From Strix aluco (Eukaryota; Chordata; Aves; Strigiformes; Strigidae): a stretch of DNA of 64,000 nucleotides. Below the pieces are notes generated by a model. That model did not search any database. It was given only the letters and a program-made list of their open reading frames with translations, and was not told the DNA's origin. This document shows, piece by piece, positions 46,867 to 59,434 of this stretch. Numbering within the stretch: position 1 is the first letter of the stretch; every line of letters begins with the position of its first letter. Position numbers and translations under genes: made by a program. The stretch is from positions 94,122,654 to 94,186,653 of the forward strand of contig NC_133971.1 of NCBI RefSeq assembly GCF_031877795.1, read 5' to 3'.

Positions 46867-47868
46867 TGAATGGAGTTAAATCCAATTGGCGGCCGGTCAC
46901 GAGTGGTGTCCCCCAGGGCTGGGTTTTGGGGCCACTCCTGTTTAACATCTTTATTGATGATCTAGACGAGGGGATTGAGTGCACCCTCAGTAAGTTTGCA
47001 GATGACACCAAGTTGGGTGGGAGTGTTGATCTGCTCGAGGGTAGGGAGGCTCTGCAGAGAGACCTGGCCAGGCTGGAGCGATGGGCTGAGGCCAACTGGA
47101 GGAGTTTCACTAAGGCCAAATGCCGGGTGCTGCACTTGGGCCACAACAACCCCCAGCAGCGCTAGAGGCTTGGGGAGGAGTGGCTGGAGAGCTGCCAGTC
47201 AGAGAGGGACCTAGGGGGGGTGATTGATAATGAGCCGGCAGTGTGCCCAGGTGGCCAAGAAGGCCAATGGCATCCTGGCTTGTATCAGCACTAGCATGGC
47301 CAGCAGGGACAGGGAAGGGATCTTACCCCTGGACTCGGCACTGGTGAGGCCGCCCCTCGATGAGTGGGTTCAGTTTTGGGCCCCTCACTCCAAAAAGGCC
47401 ATTGAATGACTCGAGCGTGTCCAGAGAAGGGCAACGAAGCTGGTGCAGGGTCTGGAGCACATGTCGTACGAGGAGCGGCTGAGGGAATTGGGGTTGTTTA
47501 GTCTGGAGAAGAGGAGGCTGAGGGAGACCTCATGGCCCTCTACAACTACCTGAAAGGAGGGTGCAGAGAGGGGGGATGAGTCTCTTGAGCCAAGGAACAA
47601 GTGACAGGACAAGAGGGAATGGCCTCAAGCTGCACCAGGGCAGGGTCAGACTGGCTCTTAGGAAGGATTTCTTTGCAGAAGGGGTTGTTGGGCGTTGGAA
47701 TGGGCTGCCCAGGGCAGGGGGGGAGTCCCCATCCCTGGAGGGGTTGAAGAGTCGGGTTGACCCAGCGCTGAGGGATCTGGTGGAGTTGGGATCTGTCAGT
47801 GCTAGGTTAATGGTTGGACTAGATGATCTTCAAGGGCTTTTCCAACCGAGATGATTCTGTGATTCTGT
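46867..47868 (+). mobile_element. CR1 LINE, 1.0 kb, with RT catalytic motif
   Basis: Includes the RT palm segment [14 protein letters not shown] and the catalytic FADD box (46995-47006). It then has the main-subfamily 3' part with the shared TGA and six-G frameshift. The RT part is open, but the 5' half of ORF2 is missing, so the copy is dead. Confidence 0.92.
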
Positions 47869-48690
47869 AATTCCCCTGGGAGGTTTTAACAATAACTGTT
47901 AAGGCTCCTATTCCTCTTTCTTTTCTCTTGATTTTTTTCCACTTGCATTCACAGGCCAATTCAATACCTTCCTGCTCGCAGGGTAACCAGTTGGGAACGT
48001 TCATTTTAATCTTTGACGTGAAACAGTGAAGTGTCTTGTTACAGATTACTATACCACCAAAAATTGTTTATACACCATCATTTCCTCCTGTGTAATTCCC
48101 TGGGAGTTTAATTTACCGGACCGTTTTCTCTTTTATTTTTTCTCACCGTTTCCCCTGCTCGGTTCCTCCAGCTCTAACAAAGCAGCACACTTGTCTGGAA
48201 GGGATCAATAACTATCGAACTATCGCGCTTCCTCCACTTAGATTGTTGAAGCAGCTTCCTTTAATTGTTTTTTCACACTGTAAATACAGAATACAGCACA
48301 CGGTGAATTTTTTTCCATTAAGGCTGCTCAGCGGGTCATGCCACCCGTCGTAACCCTCAGCCCCTTGGGCCACTAACCAAAATCCGTTACATCTTTCTCC
48401 TCGGGAAAGGCCCCTCTTCAGCAGGGACAGACCTCAGGAGTGGACAGACACAAGGACACTGCCCTGCTCCAGGGCTCACCGGGGCTAACGCGGCCCCCGG
48501 CATGGTGTCACAGGCTGCTGGGACGCTGGCTTGGTGCAGGCCTGGAAATCCACCCGTTAATACCGATACACAAATACACATTGGCTACGGGGAGGGGAAA
48601 AGGGCAGAAAACCCAGCTGGGATTGTCTCAGTGTTCAGAGCAAGGGGGGTTCACCTCAGGCCCACCACCCTCCCGCTGCGAGGGATGCCT
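47869..48690. other. Intergenic DNA, nothing recognised
   Basis: No gene or known repeat seen before the minisatellite begins. Confidence 0.5.
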
Positions 48691-49980
48691 TGAGGTGGGG
48701 GCCAGGCAGGATCCCCTCACAGGGACTATGGTGGGGGCTACACCCCCCCCCCCCCCCCCCCCGATCCCCTCAGATGGCTCCTCACAGAGACTATGGCAGT
48801 GAGGAACACAGACACACCCCAAATCCCCTCAAGCAGCTCCTCATGGGGACAGCGTGGGGGGAACCAGATCCCCTCAGGTGGTTCCTCACAGGGACTATGG
48901 CGCAGGGGTTGGGGGATATGACCAGATCCCCTCAGTCGGCTCCTTGCAGGGACTATGGTGGGACACACACACCCCCCAGATCTCCTCAGGTGGCTCTTCA
49001 CAGGCCCAGGGTGGGGAGGGAACCAGATCCCCCTCAGGCAGCTCCTCACAGGGATGGGGAGGAACAGGAACCCCTCAGGCAGCTCCTGACAGGGACTATG
49101 GCGCTGAGGGACACACACCCCCCAGATCCCACTCAGGCAGCTCCTCACAGAGATGGGGAGGAACAGGAACCCCTCAGGCAGCTCCTGACAGGGACTATGG
49201 CGCAGGGGTGGAGGGACATGACCAGATCCCCTCAGTTGGCTCCTCACAGGGACTATGGTGGGACACCCCCCCCCCCCCCCCCAAGAGATCCCCTCAGGCG
49301 GCTCCTCACAGGGACTATGGCGGGACACACACACATCAGATACCCTCAGGCGGCTCCTCACAGAGACGGGGGAGGAACATGATCCCCTCAGGCAGCTCCT
49401 GACAGGGACTATGGCGCAGGGCTGGGGGGGATCATGACCAGATCCCCTCAGTCGGCTCCTCACAGGGACCATGGCGGTGAGGGACACACACCCCCCAGAT
49501 CCCCCTCAGGTGGCTCCTCACAGGGACCATGGCGGTGAGGGACACACACCCCCCAGATCCCCCTCAGGTGGCTCCTCACAGGGACCATGGCGGTGAGGGA
49601 CACACACCCCCCAGATCCCCCTCAGGTGGCTCCTCACAGGGACCATGGCGGTGAGGGACACACACCCCCCAGATCCCCTCAAGCAGCTCCTCGAGGCAGC
49701 TCTCCACAAGAGTGGGGGGAACCAGATCCCCTCAGGCGTTTCCTCACAGGGACGGGGAAGGAACATGATCCCCTCAGGCGTCGCCTCACAGGACTATGGC
49801 GCGGGGGTGGGGGGACATGACCAGATCCCCTCAGGCGGCTCCTGACAGAGGCTGGCCGAGGCGCGGGACACACACATCCCCACACCCCACCCCCGGGATC
49901 CGCTCGGTCGGCTCCTCCCGGGGCCGGTGCAGGGCCACCGGATCCCCTCGGTCGGCTCCTCCCGGGGCTCGCCCCCTCCC
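48690..49980. repeat. GC-rich minisatellite next to a CpG island
   Basis: About 1.3 kb of imperfect units, mostly 55-75 bases, built on AGATCCCCTCAGGNGGCTCC, then CTCACAGGGACTATGG and a C-rich spacer. Part of the array (about 49460-49680) is exact 58-base copies. Two spacers have become C runs of 20 (48743-48762) and 17 (49266-49282). The last units (about 49895-49965, GGTCGGCTCCTCCCGGGGC) grade into the CpG island. Long open frames on both strands result from the repeat and have no coding signature. Confidence 0.93.
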
Positions 49981-50019
49981 CCGGCAGGTGGCCCCCGCGC
50001 GGCGGCTGAGGCCGGTGGG

Positions 50020-50027
50020 TGACGTCA
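50020..50027. promoter_or_regulatory. Full CRE palindrome
   Basis: TGACGTCA, the complete CREB/ATF site, lies about 44 bases upstream of the ATG at 50071 inside the CpG island. Confidence 0.7.
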
Positions 50028-50070
50028 GCGGCGGGGGCGGGCGCGCGGTGCCGGTGCGCCGGGCCGGGCC

Positions 50071-50092
50071 ATGGCGGAGCGGAGCGGAGCCG
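50071..50092 (+). CDS. Candidate first coding exon, gene unidentified
   Basis: ATG at 50071 (preceded by GGGCC, followed by G) opens seven codons, MAERSGA, plus one base before a strong donor GTAAGTGC at 50093. Position in the CpG island and the donor argue for a real exon. Whether the ATG is used or the exon is 5' UTR cannot be told. MAPK4 is a candidate from gene order only, and this peptide does not match the MAPK4 start I know (MAEKGD). Confidence 0.35.
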
Positions 50093-50450
50093 GTAAGTGC
50101 GGTATCACCAACCCCCCCACCCTCTCCCTCTTCCCTCGGCCGGGCCGCGCCCGGGCGCTCCCCCCGCTCCGCGCCGCTGCTGCGGGCTGAGCCCGCCGGG
50201 GGGCCGGTGGTTGAGGGGGTTCGGGGCGGGGTGAGCCGCCGCCGCCGCCGGTGGTAGTGGTGGTTACGGCGGGGCTCGGTGAGCGGCTTCGCCCGCTCCT
50301 GCCCGGTGCGGGACCAGAGCTCGGAGCCGGCAGCCGCGGAGGGGGGACCCCGCCGGTCCCTTAGACCTCGCCCTTCCCCGGGGGGCTCGGCCCGGCCCCG
50401 CTGCCACCAACGGGCCTGGCGGGGACCACCCCCCACCCCCCCCCACCCCT

Positions 50451-53400
50451 TTTTCCCCGGAGCCGTGGGCTTAAAAACCGTGATAGGACGCGCATATGCA
50501 TTTGCTTCTCTCCGGTTATATACCTGCTTGATGGGCATCTACCTGCTTGACGTGCCTATACACACAGCGCTGTGGGCTCACACCCCTACACCCATGCATC
50601 ACCGAGCTGGTGTCAACGTGTCCGGCAGGTCCCCAGCCCCGTGTCCCAGGAGGGAAAGCGGCTTTTCTCCCTCTTTCGCCCCTCCAAGACAGGCTGCGGT
50701 TGCTCTCGGTCTTATTTATTTACTCCTCGCCTGAACTAGACCCTCAGATCTGCGAGCGTGCGCTGGAGATGGCAGGTTGGCGATGGTCCGGGCTTTAATG
50801 GCATCAAACATGGTGAACGGGAGGCCCGGCACTTCGGGAGGATTCATCCTGGATTGGTGTAGTGTGAGTACCAAAAAAGGGGGGAAAAAACCCCCTCCCG
50901 ATGTCCCAGCAGCTCTGCCAAGCTCTCCCCACACAACCCAGCTTCATCCTCCAGCCCCGAGGTGTGGGTTAGAGGAGTGGGATCCCCCCTCCCACGTGTG
51001 GTGTCCATCCAGAGCTCAACCTTTTCTGGGGGTCGACGGGGTGTAGGTACTTCTCGAACCTGTCTCTTGAGTCTGTCTCGTGGCCGCGTGCTTCAGGGAT
51101 GTCGTGGCTGGAGAAGGTGACTCGCTGTTTCAAGAGTTTCTTTTGACGAAGCAGCTGGTTTGGTTTTGGAGACGCAATGCTTGGATACTGCTGAGAGGGG
51201 TTTTGGTCCCTGCGTTCAGCTCTGCGTTGCTTGTTCCTCACGGGTAATTAGACAGGTCTAATCCTACCTGGTGCTGGGAAATTCCCAGGAAATGCAGAGT
51301 GCTTTTCCCTCTCCTGGTCTGCAGCAGGAGCCCAGCCTCCTGCAGAACGAGGTATGGGGACGGTGACATCTTTTCCACCACCTTGGACATGATTAAAGAA
51401 TGCACCTGAGACTCAGATTTGCAGTGCACTTGCCTCCTTTTGGATGGACGGACATCCGTCAGGTTGAAGGTGACAAAAAAGCCCCGTAGAGGTGTGTGGG
51501 TAAAAGATTGCAGGGAAAAGGAGACCAGGATCGTAGCGAGGATATCACAGGAGCCAGGGCTGGAGTTGCACGTAATATTTTGAGGATAAATCTCACACCC
51601 AGCAGGTGAGCATCAGCATTCCCCCTCCCTGTGAAGGAGAAGAGGGTAAAGGGACATGATAACCCACGTACCATCGATTCTCCTGTGCGTGGGAGACCAC
51701 TGCTGTGAGCCTCTGCCAGGCCTTGGAGCCAAAGCAGAGAAAAGCCAGGCTCACCGCAGTCCTTCCCCTCCTCAAGCTGAGCCCAGCCTGTTAATGAGAA
51801 CTGATAAGGCCTGAAATCCCAATCAAATAACCCGTGTTCAGAAAAGACGCTGGACTGCAAACGTCTTGGCCAACCTCAGGCTCTCCAGGTTGAGTGCTTC
51901 ATGCAGATGGTCTCTGTTTATCTTTTTTTTTTTTTTTTTTTATACCTAGAACAGAAATACGAAGACCTACCTCTAGGTGCTGGAGTAGCTTCTCATCCTG
52001 CTTCTGCCTCCTGGGTGCTGGGCAGCTCAGCAAGGCAAAATCACCAGAATTAGCATGAGTTGAAATTACCTCTCGATTTTCCAGGTGGCGTGAGGCAGCT
52101 CCCTTGCAGTTGAAGCTGTTTTGGTGGATGTGAGTCGTTTGCTCTCACTTGGGCATCTGAAAGTCTCTGGTCTAAACTGACCCCCCTTCCCCCAAATGGA
52201 GGGGACAGGCACCTCCTGAACGGGATTTGTTTCTCCCCACGGTGAACCCCAAATGGAGGGCAGGCGAATGCCTTTCAGACTTGCTGGTTCAGGCTTGGAT
52301 ATCTACATTTAAGTGAGAAAAATCTCACCCAATGCTTGCAAACCTCGGTTTTTAGTCCTTCTGCCTTCATCTTTCCTTTTTCTTTTTTTTTTTTTTAGCA
52401 TGACCCTGCTGTTCTCCTACCACTCAGGCCTTTTTTTTTGAGGCATAAATAATGCTTCTGAAACTTTCCACGTCCCCAGGTGGGAGGTGTTGCAGAACTG
52501 CAACTGCAGGGAAGCGTTTGCAGCTCATCCTCCTGCAGACACAGAAGGCTGAGTTAAAAACCAGCCTGTTAATTTTGTTCTAATGGCTCTAAGCAATTCC
52601 CCCCTCCCCTCCCTTTCCTCCCATACCTTGTGCCAACATTTAATTGCTCTCACTCTGAGGAGATACTATCTCATTTCAAGGTTGAACTTACCTAGCTCTG
52701 ACTTGCAGAAGGGGGATGTTGTTGTGTCCTTGTCACAGAGGTGACGTGTCACTCGCAGCTCCTTGCCCGCAGTGATCGGGTCACCACTTTACCTACTCCT
52801 CAGGACCCTGAAGTATTTGAGGTGCTACAACCTCATGCTGAAAAGCTCCTGCTCCACCGGGTACAGTTTTTGTGGCCACCCCTGGGACTTTGCTGGCGTG
52901 CCCACATCATCCAGGTGCTGGTCTGGATGCAGCCGTGACCTTGGCAATGCCGTGTGTCGGTTTGAGCTTTTTTCCAACTTCTAACGGACACATTTCCCAT
53001 TGCACCTCCACGGACCCCACCACCTCCTTTTGCTCTGGCTTTGCTCTGATGCCGTACGCAGAAGAGACGCCCCACACTCATCCCAAATCCTTTTCTGGCT
53101 CAGGCAGAGATCCCTTTTCTGGCCTTGTGTGTTACTTTGCCACGTGAAGACATGGTCTGTTGGACTGTGACTTCCACTGAGGTGATTTGGGTCTCCATGC
53201 AACTGTGTCATCAACCAACCATCCATTAGTTTCTCATTTTTTTGTGTGTTACAGGATTACATTTAATATAATTCCCCAGAAGGAATCACAGATGAGACTG
53301 AGGAGTGACAAAAATCCCCGAGGACTGTGCATGGGTGCTGGCTTCCCTCCCTGGTCTTGCCCCGTCAACACCCTGCTTGGGGCTGTGCTGGCACACACCT

Positions 53401-54757
53401 AATGTGGGGGGGGGGGGTTTCCTTACACCTTGTGTGAAATTCATCCTCAAAATATTATGTGCTTTGGAGAAATGCAGGCAAACACTGTGTCGAGGCAGTT
53501 GCCTGCATCATGCAGCCCCGTTGGCTGTCAAAAAAAAAAAAAAAAAGTCTTTTAAACAGATCTAATTCCAGGAGACTCAGCTGGCTGATTGGAATTGTAT
53601 TTTTAGTCTTCATTTATTTACCTGAAATTTCTGTCCCATTTTAGCTGGAGCTGACCCCAGTTGCCCGCTGCTTCTGCCTTTCACCTTTTGTCCTTAAAAT
53701 ATTGCGACTACACAAAATTTCCTTGTGTTTCACTGGTTGATTTTTAAATGCTTTATTTCAGCAGATGTTTGGCCATACCGAAATCTTTGTCATTAGGGGT
53801 TTTAAGGGAGGTTATGCAGGAGATTGTTGGGAAAGACCCCGCTTTTGTGCAGCGGGGTGCAACAAGATTCTCTCGTCCTCTTTGGTAACTGTTTTATCCC
53901 ATTGGCAGCACAGTACTCAATTTTAATTTTACTGATGGTACCTAATAGTGAATCTAGCAGGTATCTAATTCTCTATTCCTAGCATGCTTTAAAAGTGCCT
54001 TACTTCACAATTAATTCTGTTGGCTGTTCACATTTATTGGATTCCTTTAGAGGTCCTCATCAGTCACTGTCCCTGGATGTTTCTCTTTCAGTGCCATATC
54101 TTTTTCCCCTTCTTTACCTTTTAGAAAGATCGTGTTTCCGTGCATTTTCCACATCTTATGTTTGCTGGAATGGTTATTCCCCAATTTAACTCTTGCTGCT
54201 TTTCTGGGTTTGTAACTTTTGGGGTCTTTGGTAGATGCTTCAAGTGAGTCCCGTACTCTCAGTTCTGCTAAGAATTACTTTCAGCTTTGTAAAAATGCCC
54301 TTTTAAATTTAGATGCTGCTGCAATTATTTTGGGCTTGTAGTTCCTGTGACTAGCACAGAAACAGAAAGAAGCTATGACAGAAGAGGACTTGCATTAGAC
54401 ATGGCAGTTCATTTTGGCTTCACCCTCGTCACATAGGTCTGCTCCTGCTCCGTGGCCAATTAACGATGAAACGTGAGCTACTCCATGTGCCAGCAGTGTC
54501 TTTTCATCTGAAAGACTTACTGGTGTGTTCCTTGGGCGTGGTATTGATTATTCATTAGTTGATTGCATTGTGGTATTTTTATTTACCTCTCTGGGTTGTA
54601 GGCATGCGATGAATAGTGGCAAGATGTTGTCCTCCTTGCACCAGTGCAGCTGAACGAATAGAAGACAGTGAAATTCTGTGTTTATGGCCTTGAGAATGCC
54701 CAGCAAATCGTTTTGAGTGTCTTTGACACCTCTGTGGATCAAACCTGATATTCTACA
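50451..54757. other. Probable intron or intergenic DNA after the CpG island
   Basis: No known exon found. T runs are at 51922-51940 and about 52384-52398, and an A run at about 53530-53546. A G run of about 11 lies at 53407-53417. A small open frame at 50777-51046 lies near the island and shows no domain. Confidence 0.5.
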
Positions 54758-55966
54758 ACAGGGCGACCTGCTTATTGGATGAGGGAAAGGCTGTGGATGT
54801 TGTTTACCTTGACTTCAGTAAGGCCTTTGACACCATTTCCCACAGCATTCTCCTGGTGAAACTGTCTGCTTGTGGCTTGGATGGGCACACGCTTTGCTGG
54901 GTAAAAAACTGGCTGATGGCCGGGCCCAAAGAGTTGTGGTGAATGGAGTTAAATCCAATTGGCGGCCGGTCACGAGTGGTGTCCCCAGGGCTGGGTTTTG
55001 GGGCCACTCCTGTTTAACATCTTTATTGATGATCTAGACGAGGGGATCGAGTGCACCCTCAGTCAGTTTGCAGATGACACCAAGTTGGGTGGGAGTGTTG
55101 ATCTGCTCGAGGGTAGGGAGGCTCTGCAGAGAGACCTGGACAGGCTGGAGCGATGGGCTGAGGCCAACTGGAGGAGTTTCACTAAGGCCAAATGCCGGGT
55201 GCTGCACTTGGGCCACAACAACCCCCAGCAGCGCTACAGGCTTGGGGAGGAGTGGCTGGAGAGCTGCCAGTCAGAGAGGGACCTGGGGGGGTTGATTGCC
55301 AGTTGACTGAACAGGAGTCAGCAGTGTGCCCAGGTGGCCAAGAAGGCCAATGGCATCCTGGCTTGTATCAGCACTAGCGTGGCCAGCAGGGACAGGGAAG
55401 GGATCTTCCCCTTGGACTTGGCACTGGTGAGGCCGCCCCTCGATGAGTGGGTTCAGTTTTGGGCCCCTCACTCCAAAAAGGCCGTTGAATGACTCGAGCG
55501 TGTCCAGAGAAGGGCAACGGAGCTGGTGCAGGATCTGGAGCACAGGTGTGATGGGGAGCGGCTGAGGGAACTGGGGGGGTTTAGTGTGGAGAAGAGGAGG
55601 CTGAGGGGAGACCTCATGGCCCTCTGCAACTCCCTGAAAGGAGGGTGCAGAGAGGGGGGATGAGTCTCTTGAGCCAAGGAATCAGCGCCAGGCCAAGAGG
55701 GAATGGCCTCAAGCTGTGCCAGGGCAGGGTCAGACTGGCTCTTAGGAAGGATTTCTTTGCAGAAGGGGTTGTTGGGCGTTGGAATGGGCTGCCCAGGGCA
55801 GGGGGGGAGTCCCCATCCCTGGAGGGGTTGAAGAGTCGGGTTGACCCAGCGCTGAGGGATGTGGTGGAGTTGGGAACGGTCAGTGTGAGGTTCATGGTTG
55901 GACTGGAGGAGCTTCAAGGGCTTTTCCAACCCAGATGATTCTGGGATTTCTGTGATTCTGTGATTT
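54758..55966 (+). mobile_element. CR1 LINE, 1.2 kb, longest copy here
   Basis: Starts in the RT fingers and palm region (VVYLDFSKAFDT) and includes the FADD box (55067-55078), though the frame is broken between them. The 3' half has the shared TGA and six-G frameshift and ends with ATTCTGTGATT repeats. Confidence 0.92.
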
Positions 55967-58607
55967 CTGAAGAAAATCACATACTTCATAGGATTTGAAT
56001 TACTTTTGCTGCACCGAATCTCCTCTTTTGTGTCTTGATGTCTTCATACTCCTCACCTAACCGACTGCTGCACCTTGCAGATCTCACCAGCTGCACTTCC
56101 CAGGCAGGTGCTTGGCACTGGGAAGCCCCTGTGTGTTTCCCGGGATCTGTGCTAGGGTGAGGTTAAACAATGATCCGTTCCAAGGCTTTCCAGGCAGAAC
56201 TGCACAGCAGGATTCGCAGGAGCTGATTTCAGCCCTGCTGAAAAGTGCTAGGATGACCTTGCAGGCGCTCCTTGTCCCTGGGGCTGGCTCAGGAGTGGGA
56301 CAAGCTCCTAAATCTCCCTACCAACACCGTCTCCTGGCTTGGAAGTTGCAGGGGGAATTAGCGCTGCTTCTTCCTGCAGCACTTTACGTCTGAGCTAAGC
56401 CTGTCTTTAAAAAGCAGCCGGCGTGGTTGTGCTTGGAACAAGCAGCTCAGTTTCTATATTATACACAACAGTCATCTCTGTAGGAAGCTGGCCAGCCCAC
56501 GCCGCTGCAGCAGCCCAGTGCTACATGGCTCTTAACATGCTTATCCTCGGGGCGTTCCTGGGAGGAAGAGAAGGAGCAGGGAAACTCCAGGGAAAAGCTT
56601 TCCCAGTCACTGATGCGAGCATCCCCAGTGCTGTGAGAAGCAGTGCCCTGGCTACACGTGTGTCCGGGGGGTCACTGGCAGGGATGTTCACGGGGTTTTT
56701 CTGGGTGGTCCCCTCCTGAGACCCGATGTAGATCCATCATGTGCAGGTGGGAAACCTTCATCCTGCTCTTGTGCCTTTTGTCTTGCGTCTGCTCTCGCCT
56801 TCCTCACCATCCATGACCTGCCACGGATAAAAAGTTACCCGCTGCTGTCCTGAGCCGTTGTCTTGGCTGAGTGATGGGAGACTTTCCGAGTCCGTACCAG
56901 GGAAGCGGCTCGGCTGTGTCTCAGCTTCATGTTAGGATCAGGGAAAAGCAAACAACCCCCCAGGCAGATACCTGTCCAGTGTCCATCTGTTCCAGCTGCT
57001 CAGATTGTTTGCACAAGTCAGTTCTTGGCTACATCTGATTTTACAACAGGATTAATTACATGGTAACTGATACACCTGCAACAATTAGCTACGTAAACCA
57101 AGATAAAAAGCTTAATCAAATTTCATGTTTCAGCGTACAGGCCGCTTCCTAAGCCCTCCTCCTGAAATCCCTTCCTAAAGGAAACTCTGCAGATCATCTC
57201 CAGACCCTGAGAGAGGCTTGTTCCTACGCGTCGGTGAAGCGGGGCAGGGGGAAGGCAGCGTATCGGCTGCGGAGGCGTGAGCCTTTCTGCAAGGAGTTGT
57301 TCCCCCTTCCCTATCTCTTTTGTGGCTGTGATGCTGCTGATCCCTCTGGAAGGAGCTGGGGGTATCCCAGCCCCAAACTGCGTGCTCGTGGTCTGGGGTT
57401 TTATGGAGGAAAGGAGGCAGAAGAAAATGCAGGCTGGATCACGTTTGCAATCAAGGTGGAATATCATTCCATGTCTGCCGTCACAGCACCGGTTGTACCC
57501 GGCCCCTCGCCGGGGTTGTGTGCTCCATTAACTCCCCCGGCCCCGTCCTGTGAAATACGGAAAGTTTTGAGCTATTAGAAAGTGCCTTTGGGTAAAGGGA
57601 AATTAAACCCTTGCCTGCTGTGAGGAGGCAGGGCTGGAAATGTGAATGTGGAAATAGGTCCTGGCTTAAAATGACTTCAAGGACAGAGGGTAGGTGCTGG
57701 GCTTCTTGGGATCTGATTCAGCTGGGACCGGTTCCAATTAAAATGAGATCAAGGAGAATGGGAAGATTAAAAAAAAAAAAAAATTGTTCCTTTGCATTTC
57801 TGTCAGTATTGAAACATTGAGACTGGTTTGCATCTCTTCTACAAACAATGAAGCTGACCCAGAGAGTATTTCAGATAATTTCTTTTAAGAATTCTTCTGC
57901 TCTCTGGGAATTCTTTCTCCCTTTTTTTTGTAATTTGAGGTTGTATCAACTTAAGAAAGCCTTTCCTCGGAGCCTGAAATAAGCAGGCCAGCCTTAGTTT
58001 CCTACAGCATACCTCCCAGGCTGACTGTGGTCAGAAATGCCATAAATTAGCAATAATTTTGTGCTTTTAGTAAGGTGGTAAGCACGGGAGCAGAGCGCTG
58101 CTGTTTCTGTGAAGGCAAGGCTTGTCGGGAGCGGGGAATGGGTGGCCAGGGAGCTGGCGGGGAAGCGGGTTTATGGGAGAGCTGAAAAGGGAAGCCTCGT
58201 GAAGCAGCAAAAAAATGTTTACAGGGTGGAAAGGGGCAGCTCTCGTTGCTCCTGGGGTTGCTGCTAAGTTGAAGGGGATGCTGCAGGACTGGGGCCAGAT
58301 GTGCATACAGCTGTGCTAGCAACAACAGCTGACCTGTGTTCCTCGCTCTTGCACGCCCGTGCCTCCTCAGCGAGAGAAATTTTAATGCAAAGTTGAAATT
58401 TCATACTCACGTTTCTCTCGTCCTGTTTTTGCTTTACTCTTGAGGTTGGTTTTGGGTTCTTCAGTGCAAGAGGCAAACAAGGAAATGTGAAATTTGATAA
58501 GACTCTTTTAGGAAAATAAAGCTCCGTTCGTAACCGGTGGTGTGAAGGGATCGCAATGCACATGGTATCATCAGCGAGTCCTCTCCTTTCTTGCTTAAAT
58601 AAGGGGC
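55967..58607. other. Probable intron or intergenic DNA
   Basis: No gene or recent repeat recognised. An A run lies at 57769-57783. Confidence 0.5.
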
Positions 58608-59434
58608 AGGGAAATCTCAGGTTGGATAGATTGGATTGGTGGGCCAACGTTAACAGGATGAGCTTCAACAAGGCCAAGTGCCAGGTCCTGCACTTGGGCC
58701 ACAACAACCCCCTGCATGGCTACAGGCTCGGGGAGGGGTGGCTGGAGCTGTCTGGAAGAGAAGGATCTGGGGGTTCTAATTGACAAGCAGCTGACCATGA
58801 GCCAGCAGTGTGCCCAGGTGGCCAAGAAAGCCAACGGCATCCTGGCTTGGATTAGAAATAGTGTGACCAGCAGAAGCAGGGAGGTGATAGTCCCCCTGTG
58901 CTCTGCACTGGTGAGGCCACACCTGGAGTGTTGTGTCCAGTTTTGGGCACCTCAATACGAGAGAGATCTCGAGGGGCTGGAGCGAGTGCAGAGGAGGGCA
59001 ACGAGGCTGGGGAAGGGCCTGGAGAACAAATCCTGTGAGGAGCCATTGAAGGAGCTGGGACTGTTTAGTGTGAGGAGGAGAAGGCTGAGGGGAGACCTCA
59101 TCACTCTCTACAGCTCCCTGAAAGGACATTGTAGAGAGGTTGGTGCTGGTCTCTTCTCACAGGGGATTAGTGACAGAACAAGAGGGAACGGCTTTAAACT
59201 GCAACAGGGGAGGTTCAGACTGGACATGAGGAAAAAATGTTTCCCAGAAAGAGTGGTCAGAGAGTGGAATAGGCTGCCCAGGGAGGGGGTGGAGTCCCCA
59301 TCCCTGGGTGTGTTTAAGGGTCGTTTGGATGAGCTGTTGGGGGATGTGGTGTAGGGGAGAACTTTGTAGAGTAGGGCTGAGGGTTGGACTCGATGATCCC
59401 AAGGGTCTTTTCCAACCTGAAGGATTCTGTGATT
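58608..59434 (+). mobile_element. CR1 LINE, second subfamily, open ORF2 C-terminus
   Basis: A 212-codon frame (58716-59354) covers the end of CR1 ORF2, through [19 protein letters not shown], without the stop or the frameshift seen in the main subfamily. It is the intact comparator for those lesions. The 5' part is missing, so it is not active. Confidence 0.92.

Larger units (their letters stand above)
49980..50450 (+). promoter_or_regulatory. CpG island, candidate promoter of the next gene
   Basis: Very GC- and CpG-rich, with a complete palindromic CRE, TGACGTCA, at 50020-50027. There is no TATA box. A candidate first exon with a good splice donor lies inside. In mammals MAPK4 follows SKA1 in the same direction, so this could be its promoter, but nothing in the window encodes MAPK4. 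Confidence 0.7.

Noticed and set aside
48690-49487. Open frames of 182-249 codons on both strands
   Set aside because: They follow the minisatellite units and are open on both strands because the units lack stops. There is no start context, homology or splice structure.
50071-50092. Firm assignment of the CpG-island exon to MAPK4
   Set aside because: Only gene order supports it. The seven-residue peptide does not match, and no MAPK4 kinase exon is in the window.
58716-59354. A 212-codon open frame as a host gene
   Set aside because: It is the C-terminal end of CR1 ORF2 with a CR1 tail directly behind it.
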